Part shown: in pieces, positions 54,398 to 61,800 of the stretch | Position numbering within the stretch: the stretch's first letter is position 1 | How the letters are laid out: each line of letters opens with the position of its first letter | DNA from: Actinomycetes bacterium | Lineage (GTDB): Bacteria > Actinomycetota > Actinomycetes > Actinomycetales > Microbacteriaceae | Direction: 5' to 3' | Length of the DNA stretch: 64,000 bases | Assembly: GCA_029777095.1 (NCBI GenBank) | Contig: JAKOTS010000095.1 | Location: 35,715 to 99,714 of the forward strand | The notes under the pieces: generated by a model | Told to the model about the DNA's origin: nothing | The model's input: the letters and a program-made list of their open reading frames with translations, nothing else | Databases searched by the model: none | Made by a program: the position numbers and the translations under genes

Positions 54398-54838
54398 CTA
54401 CGCTGCTCCCGCGGCCTTGCGAATCAGGTCGGTAATCAGCTTCTCGGTCTTCGGGGTGAGCGCGAGCAGGGCGAGCGAGGTGACCCACGCGTCGCCATCG
54501 TCGAGCTGGGCCGCCTCCTCGAATCCGAGGGTCGCATAGCGGCTGGTGAACTTCGCGGCGGCCTTGAAGAACACCACGACCTTGCCATCGGCGTTGGTGT
54601 ATGCGGGGAATCCGTACCAGGTTTTCGGAACGAGGTGCGGGGCGACGGCGGTCACGATGCGATCGATGCCCTCGGCGAGCGCCCGGTCGTCGTCGGGCAT
54701 TTCGGCGATGGCATCGCGCACCGCCGCTTCTCCCGCGGCGCGTGTCTTGCCCGCTTTCGCCTCGGCGCGAAGCTCGGCGGCACGCTGCTTGACCGCGTTG
54801 CGCTCTTCTTTCGACAGTCCGGCGCTTGTGTCAGCCAT
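54398..54838 (-). CDS. DUF1801/YdhG-like protein
   Basis: A 146-residue protein. An Ala/Glu/Lys-rich helical N-terminus of about 45 residues precedes the core with IVTAVAPHLVPKTWYGFPAYTNADGKVVVFFKAAAKFTSRYATLGFEEAAQ. This resembles DUF1801 (Fra/YdhG iron chaperone-like) proteins; an AAGGAG lies eight bases before the ATG. The cellular role in actinobacteria is not known. Divergent from the alpha/beta hydrolase gene. Confidence 0.75.
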   Translation of the reverse strand: MADTSAGLSKEERNAVKQRAAELRAEAKAGKTRAAGEAAVRDAIAEMPDDDRALAEGIDRIVTAVAPHLVPKTWYGFPAYTNADGKVVVFFKAAAKFTSRYATLGFEEAAQLDDGDAWVTSLALLALTPKTEKLITDLIRKAAGAA

Positions 54839-55008
54839 GTCGTGCTCCTTCGTCTGATTCTGCGGGCCGTCTCATGCCGCGCAAGGAATACGTTACGGCG
54901 CGGATGCGGCGCACGCGAGGGGTCTGGACGACGGGTGTCGCGGCATCCCGAATTTGCCGCACATCATCAGCGTCTAAAATTGGCGGAGCGTCGCCGAGAG
55001 GACACACA

Positions 55009-55698
55009 ATGACCGACATTCAGATCTTCGAACCCGAAGGCCGTGCCATTCCCTACGCCGTCGAAGGCGACGGGCCCGGGCTCGTACTCATCGCCGGACA
55101 AGGGCTCGGTGTTGACTACCTCGGTTCGGTCGCGCACTGGATGGCGGGCGAAGACTTTCGCGTCGTGCGCATCGGTTCGCGCAGGCCAGCAGGGCTTGCG
55201 GATGCCGCTGCCCCGGCCGGCACCGCAGTGTCAATGAGCGATCTTGCCCAAGACGTGGTCGATGTCATGGATCACGCAGGCGTTGCCACCGCCTGGGTCG
55301 GCGGCCACGCATTTGGCGGCACGGTCGCGCGCACGGTGTCGCTCGAACACGGCGACCGGGTCAATGGTGTGCTCCTGCTCGCGGTCGAGGGCGCCGAGCC
55401 CGCCGGGCCAGCAGATTTCAGCGGCATCCCGGAGCGTTTTCGTGATGCCGAGGTCGAGCCGATGCAAATCGCCGCTCGCACAGCGACCCCGCTCGCACCC
55501 CTGGCGCCCGGCGTGCCGGTGCTGGTGCTGCAGGGAACCGACGACACTGTGACCCCCGTGGCAAATGGCGACGCGCTCAAGGCCTCGGCACCCGACCGGG
55601 TGAGCGTTGTTGCGATCGAGGGCGGCACGCATATGTTCCCGGCAACGCACATCGGCGCGACATCGTTCGCGATCGAGGACTATCTCGACTGGGACTAA
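55009..55698 (+). CDS. Alpha/beta hydrolase-fold protein lacking the nucleophilic serine
   Basis: A 230-residue alpha/beta hydrolase by fold: DGPGLVLIAGQGLGVDYLGS is the oxyanion strand-loop, DLAQDVVDVMDHAGV leads to the nucleophile elbow, and the late VLQGTDDTVTPV and IEGGTHMFPATH carry the Asp and His. The elbow reads GGHAFGG, where family members have GHSxGG, so Ala replaces the catalytic Ser. Either another residue serves or the protein is a non-hydrolytic relative. TAAAAT (54975-54980) is the -10 box, and GAGAGGA precedes the ATG. Confidence 0.85.
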   Translation: MTDIQIFEPEGRAIPYAVEGDGPGLVLIAGQGLGVDYLGSVAHWMAGEDFRVVRIGSRRPAGLADAAAPAGTAVSMSDLAQDVVDVMDHAGVATAWVGGHAFGGTVARTVSLEHGDRVNGVLLLAVEGAEPAGPADFSGIPERFRDAEVEPMQIAARTATPLAPLAPGVPVLVLQGTDDTVTPVANGDALKASAPDRVSVVAIEGGTHMFPATHIGATSFAIEDYLDWD

Positions 55699-55719
55699 TC
55701 GGTGCGGTGCGGTGCGGCG

Positions 55720-56127
55720 CTACGTCGCGTCGAGTGAGCGCTCGAGCAGCGTTCGAAGCACCGCGCGATCGATACCGGTGAGGCGCGTGAGGTAGAGGCA
55801 TCTCTTGCTCGCGCGATGCGGGCCGAGCTGCGCAAGCAACTCGGGCCAGCGTTCCGCGAACGCCGGGACCAGGTAGAGCGTGTGTTTCGTCGCGCCCGGA
55901 GCGAAGGCGAGCAACGGCGCCCGCCCGCTGTGCCCGCTGTCGTAGCGATATTCGTACTCGCCGAACCCGATGATCCGGCCCGCCCACACGACGGGCGTTT
56001 CGCCGGTGATCTCGCCGAGCAACGCGAGGAGCTCATCGGCCTCCGCGCGGCGCGGTCCTGTCGCGCGGTCGAGCACGTCTTCGACCGGCAGGTCTGACGG
56101 CGACATTGCGGGTTGTTTTGTGGCCAC
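55720..56127 (-). CDS. DUF1801 domain-containing protein
   Basis: A 135-residue protein. GAGGAGG lies about 8 bases before the GTG at 56127, so that start is preferred to the GTG three codons earlier. VLDRATGPRRAEADELLALLGEITGE is helical, and VVWAGRIIGFGEYEYRYDSGHSGRAPLLAFAPGATKHTLYLV is a typical DUF1801 core. Related to the protein at 54398 in fold only. Function unknown. Confidence 0.8.
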   Translation of the reverse strand: MATKQPAMSPSDLPVEDVLDRATGPRRAEADELLALLGEITGETPVVWAGRIIGFGEYEYRYDSGHSGRAPLLAFAPGATKHTLYLVPAFAERWPELLAQLGPHRASKRCLYLTRLTGIDRAVLRTLLERSLDAT

Positions 56128-56209
56128 GGTAGGCACCTCCTCGTGCGCCGAGAATACCGTGTGCCGACGCGGCTGTGGATAACTTTCGGGGCGGCAAACG
56201 CATCACACC

Positions 56210-56215
56210 TACGGT
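56210..56215 (+). promoter_or_regulatory. -10 box for the lipoprotein gene
   Basis: TACGGT ends six bases before the ATG at 56222, implying a leaderless mRNA. Confidence 0.5.
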
Positions 56216-56221
56216 ATCCGG

Positions 56222-56767
56222 ATGCGTGCAACAAGACAGAAAATCGCGATGATGGGGCTGGCGCTCGCCGCGTTGATGATGAGCGGATGCTCCGCCCCGG
56301 CCGCGCCCTTTGAACCCGAAGCACTGCCGGTGTTCGCGAGCGACGAAGAAGCGTTTGCGGCGGCGGAGGCAACGTATCGGGCGTACGTGGATGCGTCGAA
56401 CGAGGTCAATCTTGCTGACTCTGAATCGTTCGAGGCGGTGTTTGCGCTGACGAACGGTGCGCTCAACGCCGCAGATCGAAAGACACTGTCGGCGATGCAC
56501 GCGCGGGGCTTCGAACTTACTGGCGAAACGCGCATCAGGAGCGTTCATGCCGGCGCAATTTCTGGTGCGCGCGACAACGTCCGTCTCGAAGTCTGCCTGG
56601 ATGTCAGCGAACTGCGTTTGCTTGACGTCAACGGAGAATCAGCGGTGGATCCGTCGCGACGGCCTCAGCAAGCATTAACAGTGTCCTTCGTGCCGAGTTC
56701 GATTGACCCGACTCAACTGGTCGCGAGCCTGCTAGAACCGAGTCAAGGAACGCAAGAATGCGGCTGA
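56222..56767 (+). CDS. Putative lipoprotein
   Basis: A 181-residue protein with a lipobox (LMMSGC, Cys at residue 23) after a basic start and hydrophobic helix, so it should be diacylated at the membrane surface. The mature part has FASDEEAFAAAEATYRAYVDASNEV, a pattern common in actinobacterial lipoproteins with an NTF2-like fold, and a Cys near residue 125 plus one at 180 that could pair. No function recognised. It overlaps the next gene by 10 bases, so both are co-translated. Confidence 0.82.
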   Translation: MRATRQKIAMMGLALAALMMSGCSAPAAPFEPEALPVFASDEEAFAAAEATYRAYVDASNEVNLADSESFEAVFALTNGALNAADRKTLSAMHARGFELTGETRIRSVHAGAISGARDNVRLEVCLDVSELRLLDVNGESAVDPSRRPQQALTVSFVPSSIDPTQLVASLLEPSQGTQECG

Positions 56768-57552
56768 GGGCGTTGTCGCTCATCGTTCTACTGAGCGGCA
56801 CGATTGGCACGGGCCCGGCCATATCGAGTGCAGTCGGTTGTAGCGGCCAGGTGTGGGTAGGCAACTGCACCATCTCGAACTCGGGCGGCCAAGTTGACCT
56901 CGGCGCCAGCACCGTCACCCCGGGTACAGGTTCAGGCTCGGGCCACGGCACCGGTGTCCGCCCGAACTCGGCCCGCCCGGCTCCGAAGCCGACGCTCAAG
57001 GCAAACCCCTGCACCACTCCGCTGTGTCGCGACAGTTATGTGGTGGCAAAGGCGAGCGACGTGTATCCCAAGGTGTCCGTCGCCGATCTGGCATCGTTCC
57101 GACCGCAGGCAGCGACCGCGCATAACGAACCGGCTGGCGTGGCGATCGTGGGGATGCCGAGCAACGTGGTGGCGGCGGCATCCACTCATGAGCTGCAGGG
57201 GGACTTGCTGGGCTTCCCAGTGTCGGTGCAATTTGTGCCCGAGAGTTACACGTTTGACTACGGAGATGGCGACACCCGAACGGTCGACACGGGCGGGGCA
57301 ACGTGGGCGGCGCTGGCACAGCCCGAGTACACCCCGACGCACACGAGCCACGTGTTTCGTGAGCGCGGTGCAAAGCGCGTCACGGTGTGGGTGAACTACC
57401 GAGCATCGGTGCTGTTCGACGGGAGCTACCGCCGAGACGTGGCGGGCATCGTGCGCGGGCCGGCACAGGCAGTCGATGTGCGGGTGGTCGCCGTGGCCAC
57501 CGCGCTCGTCGACAAGACATGCGCCGAACGGCCCCGCAGCCCGGGCTGTTGA
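56758..57552 (+). CDS. Secreted protein with a PKD-like domain
   Basis: A 264-residue exported protein. A signal peptide (MRLRALSLIVLLSGTIGTGP...) is followed by a short Cys-containing region, a Gly/Ser/Thr-rich linker (residues about 50-75), and a beta domain containing YTFDYGDGDTRTVDTGGATW and THTSHVFRERGAKRVTVWV, which match the YxFGDG and TYxxxG signatures of PKD domains. It is co-translated with the lipoprotein, suggesting they work together at the surface. Function unknown; several such pairs exist in Microbacteriaceae as I recall. Confidence 0.75.
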   Translation: MRLRALSLIVLLSGTIGTGPAISSAVGCSGQVWVGNCTISNSGGQVDLGASTVTPGTGSGSGHGTGVRPNSARPAPKPTLKANPCTTPLCRDSYVVAKASDVYPKVSVADLASFRPQAATAHNEPAGVAIVGMPSNVVAAASTHELQGDLLGFPVSVQFVPESYTFDYGDGDTRTVDTGGATWAALAQPEYTPTHTSHVFRERGAKRVTVWVNYRASVLFDGSYRRDVAGIVRGPAQAVDVRVVAVATALVDKTCAERPRSPGC

Positions 57553-57569
57553 ACCGCGGGCGTGCGCGG

Positions 57570-57575
57570 TAGCGT
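57570..57575 (+). promoter_or_regulatory. -10 box for the four-helix membrane protein
   Basis: TAGCGT ends six bases before the ATG at 57582. Confidence 0.5.
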
Positions 57576-57581
57576 GCACAC

Positions 57582-58070
57582 ATGGATACCGTGGCCGACG
57601 CCTGGACCAACTTCTTTGTCGCGATGGCCGGGGCCACGGCGGCACTCAGCGGCCTGCTGATCGTCGCGATGTCGGTCAATATCCGCCAACTCCTCGCATC
57701 CCCATCGCTTCCGGCGCGAGCGGGCGCGGCCATCAGCGCGGTGGCAGGGGCGCTGGTTGCCTCGTGCCTCATGCTGGTTCCTGCACAACCCCGGTGGGCA
57801 TTTGGTATTGAGGTGCTTGCGATCGCGGCGGTGCTCTGGCTGATCTGGCGGGCGGTGCCGGCAGAGGTGCGCGCCGATCCGCAACCAAACCGGCCTGCGG
57901 CGACTCGCTATGGCGTGCCGGCCGTCGCACCCGCGCTGTTCACGGTGAGTGGGGTGCTGCTGATCGTCAGCCTCGACGCGGGGTACGGGGTGCTCGCCGC
58001 GGCCTGTCTCATCGCTATTGCGGCCGGCCTGCTGTTCGCCTGGATCGCGCTCGTTGAGGTGCTCCGCTAG
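57582..58070 (+). CDS. Hypothetical membrane protein with four to five helices
   Basis: A 162-residue protein, not recognised. Hydrophobic stretches at about 8-30, 45-65, 70-90, 110-128 and 135-158; the N-terminal AWTNFFVAMAGATAALSGLLIVAMSVNI resembles a group of uncharacterised actinobacterial and proteobacterial membrane proteins. Leaderless -10 box fixes the start. The 138 bases after it (58071-58208) hold no gene. Confidence 0.7.
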   Translation: MDTVADAWTNFFVAMAGATAALSGLLIVAMSVNIRQLLASPSLPARAGAAISAVAGALVASCLMLVPAQPRWAFGIEVLAIAAVLWLIWRAVPAEVRADPQPNRPAATRYGVPAVAPALFTVSGVLLIVSLDAGYGVLAAACLIAIAAGLLFAWIALVEVLR

Positions 58071-58201
58071 GCCGCACTGAAAATCCGCGCCGCTCAGCCC
58101 CACCGCAAACCCTGCCGTAAACCCACGTCGCAAGACCCCGCCGCTGCAATCCGCCCCGAATTGATCTGCGCCCACGCACACGCGGCGCACACCTCGACCT
58201 C

Positions 58202-58207
58202 TACGCT
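58202..58207 (+). promoter_or_regulatory. -10 box for the membrane protein at 58215
   Basis: TACGCT ends seven bases before the ATG at 58215 but only one base before the ATG at 58209, so 58215 is the better start. Confidence 0.45.
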
Positions 58208-58214
58208 TATGGCT

Positions 58215-58736
58215 ATGGAACCCTCAGCCGATGCGTCGCCCGCTCGGCCGCTGCACAAGCAGCTTGCGCACACGCTGATGACCGAAGAAGCGATCTACGG
58301 AGTCATCCTGGTTTCGGGAATGATCGTCGTGAGCGAATCGGTGACACTTGATTCGTTGCGCGCGTTCCTGACGGTGTTCGGCACCGTGGTGGTGTTCTGG
58401 GCGGCCCACGTGTATGCCGGAACGCTTGCCAGATTCGGTCACGAAGAGGGCGGCGGCAACTTGCCGTTCGCGTTCTCGAGCGCGATCCGTCACTCGAGCG
58501 GCATGCTGGTCGCCGCGGTGCTCCCGCTCGTGATTCTCCTGCTCGGCGGCCTGCGCATACTCGAAGACGACACCGCAATGTGGATGGCGCTCGGCGTCGA
58601 CACCCTCATTCTTGGCGTGCTTGGCTTTCTCGGTGTGGCCAGGTGGAGCAAAAGCCCGTGGCTGCGCGCCGGGAGTGCGCTGATTACGGCAGCGTTCGGT
58701 GTGCTCGTCGTGCTGCTGAAGGTCTTCGTTCACTGA
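58215..58736 (+). CDS. Hypothetical membrane protein with four helices
   Basis: A 173-residue protein, not recognised by name. An N-terminal polar segment is followed by helices at about 22-40, 45-68, 88-110 and two near the C-terminus. YGVILVSGMIVVSES and HVYAGTLARFGHEEG are the most distinctive stretches. No catalytic motif. The start is deduced from the -10 box, six codons or fewer from alternatives. Confidence 0.68.
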   Translation: MEPSADASPARPLHKQLAHTLMTEEAIYGVILVSGMIVVSESVTLDSLRAFLTVFGTVVVFWAAHVYAGTLARFGHEEGGGNLPFAFSSAIRHSSGMLVAAVLPLVILLLGGLRILEDDTAMWMALGVDTLILGVLGFLGVARWSKSPWLRAGSALITAAFGVLVVLLKVFVH

Positions 58737-58826
58737 GCCGACACCGACTCGCGGTCGGAACGGCCGATTCACCCTGCTAGCCTCGAAGCTGACGTTTTGT
58801 AGTATCGCGGGGGGTGTTCGGAGCCT

Positions 58827-61800
58827 ATGGGCGTATTCGCTCAAGTGCGCCGAAAGCGCAGTGCGCTCGTCGGCGCGTCCATTTTGACCGTCTCTGCGGT
58901 CGCAATCACGACGATGGCACTCGCCTACGACGGGTACCCCACAGTCGAGGCTGACCTCAACGACGGCGGCGTGTGGCTCACCAAGACGTCGAGCCTCCTC
59001 GTCGGTCACTTCAACCACCAGTCGGCAGTGCTTGACGGCGGCCTCCGCACCAAGGGCGACGATTACGACATCGCCCAGGCGGGCCGCACGGTACTTGTTG
59101 TCGATGGCAGCAACGCCACCGTCACCGCGGTCGACCCTGCCCAGGTAAAGCTGCTGGGCTCAGCAAACATCCCGGGCGGTGCGTCTGTTTCGCTCGGCGC
59201 CGACACGGTCGCGATTCTTGAGCCAAAAGATGGCGCGCTCTGGGTCACTGACGTCGACTCGATCGAAAGCTTCAACGCCGCGGCGATCGACCCGATCACG
59301 ACGCTGGGCAAGGGCGCCGTGGCCACAGTCGGCACCGACGGCACCGTCTACGCCGCGTCTCCCGAGCAGCGCGAGCTGGTCGAAGTCGCGATGAGCCCGC
59401 AGCGCGAACCACTAGACCCCACCCGCTCCGGCCTCGACATCGCAGAGGGCGCGGCGCTCGCGATCAGCGCGATCGGCGATCGCGCCATCGTGCTCGATCA
59501 CGACACCCAGCGTGTGATCGTTCGCGGCGGCGGAACAACACAGCTTGAGGATGCCGCGGGCGCGCGCCTGCAACAGCCCTCCGACTCCGCGGCCAACGTT
59601 GCGATCGCGACCGCCGACGCCCTCGTGCAGATTCCGGTCGGCGGGGGAGACCCCATCAGTACTCCGTCTGGCGGCGCGGTGGGCGTCCCCGCGCAGCCCG
59701 TCCAGCTGACCGGTTGCACGTATGCGGCATGGTCTGGCTCGAACCGTTTCGTGCGCGACTGCCTTCTCGATGCGCAGGATGCCGCAACCGACATCGATCG
59801 TGCGGATGAGAACGCCGAGTTCATGTTCCGGGTCAACCGCAAGATTGTCGTGCTGAACGACACGTTCGGCGGCACCGCGTGGATGGCCAGCGAAAACATG
59901 CAGCGCGTCGACAACTGGAACGACATCACGCCGCCGGAGGGCGATGAGGAGGACGAGGAGAACACCGCCGAGGAGTTCACCGAGACCACCCTGCCCGAGC
60001 GAACCGACATCAACACGACGCCGGTCGCGGCCGACGACGATTTCGGTGTGCGCGCGGGCCGCACCACGATCATTTCGGTGATCGACAACGACTCTGACCC
60101 CGACGGCGACGTGCTCACCGCCACGCTTCCGTCTGGGAGCCCAGGGATTGGCACGGTCGAGCCCATCTACGGCGGCACCGCGCTGCAGATCTCGGTTCCC
60201 GACGACGCCACCGGCCGTGACGCATTCATCTACCGCGTCGATGACGGCCGTGGCGGCTGGGACGAAGCGACCGTCCGTATCTCTGTCAGCGAAGCGGGCA
60301 CGAACCAGTCGCCGGTGCAAAAGCGCGCCGCGGCGGTCACCGTCGAGCAGAGCGGTTCGGTCTCATACAACGTGTTGCCCGACTGGCTTGACCCCGACGG
60401 CGATGACCTCTTCTTGAAGGCCGCCTCCGTGCCGGATGGCGACGAGGTCGAGTTCACGGCCGACGGCCAAATCACATTCCGCGCGACGAGCCAGGTGCAG
60501 GGCCGCAAAGAGATCGCGATCGTCGTGTCTGACGGCACCGGCGACACCGAGGGAGTGCTGCGTGTCGACGTGCGCCCCATCGGTTCGACAAAGCCCGTCA
60601 CCAACGCAGACCACGTGCAGACGCGTGTCGGCCAAACCGTCACGGTCTCGCCGCTCGTTAACGACGTGAGCCCCAGTGGCGTGCCGTTGCGTCTGGCCCG
60701 CCTCGATGAGGTCGCGGGCGCCAAGATTGTTCCCGACTACACGACCGGGACGTTCTCGTTCCAGGCCGAAGCGCGGGGCACCTACTACGCGCAGTACCTC
60801 GTCACCGATGGCCCGAACACGGTCGTTGGCATCGTTCGTATCGATGTTGAAGAAGCGCTCGCAGAAGATCTGCCGCCCATCGCGGTGCGCGATGTCGCCA
60901 TGCTCCCCGGCGGGAGCGAGGTGCTCGTCGACGTGCTCGCGAACGACTCCGACCCGGGCGGCGGGATTCTCGTCGTGCAGTCCGTGACGGTTCCACAGGG
61001 CGCGGGTGTTTCAGTGGCCGTGCTCAACCACGAAGTGCTCCGCATCGCCGATCAGGGCGGTCTGGTCGAGCCCGTGACGATCGGCTATCGCGTCTCGAAC
61101 GGCACCAAGACCGCCGACGGTGAGGTCATCGTCATTCCGGTGCCCGCTCCCAACAAGCTCAAGCCCCCGGTAGCCACCGACGATTCAGTGGTCGTGCGCG
61201 CCGGTGACATCGTGACGATTCCGGTGCTCGCCAACGACTATCACCCAAACGGTGACCTCATCAAGGTGTCGCCGACCCTGATCGATCCGATCATCGACCC
61301 GGCCGACGGCGACGTGTTCGTCTCCGAGAACACCCTGCGTTTCCGTGCCGGCGAGACGGCGAAGACCGTGTACGCAACGTACGAAGTCGTCGACAGTGCA
61401 GGGCAGAAGGATGCCGGCTACGTCACGATCCAGATCCTTGGCGTTGACGAAGAAACGAACGCGGCCCCGCGCCCGCGCGACCTCACCGCTCGCGTGCTCA
61501 GTGGGTCGATCGTGCGCATCCCGATCCCGCTCGACGGGATCGATACCGACGGCGACTCCGTCGAGCTCATCGGCGCCGCCTCCGCCCCCGCCAAGGGGCG
61601 CATCATCGAGGTCGGCCAGAGCTGGCTCGTTTACGAAGCCTACGAAAACTCAACGGGCGTCGACTCGTTCACCTACCTCGTTCGCGACCGACTCGGCAAG
61701 GAGGGTGTCGCCCCCGTGCGCGTCGGCATCGCGCCACCCGAGGTCGACAACCAGCGCCCGTATGCCGTCAACGACAGCGTGATTCTGCGTCCGTCCCGAT

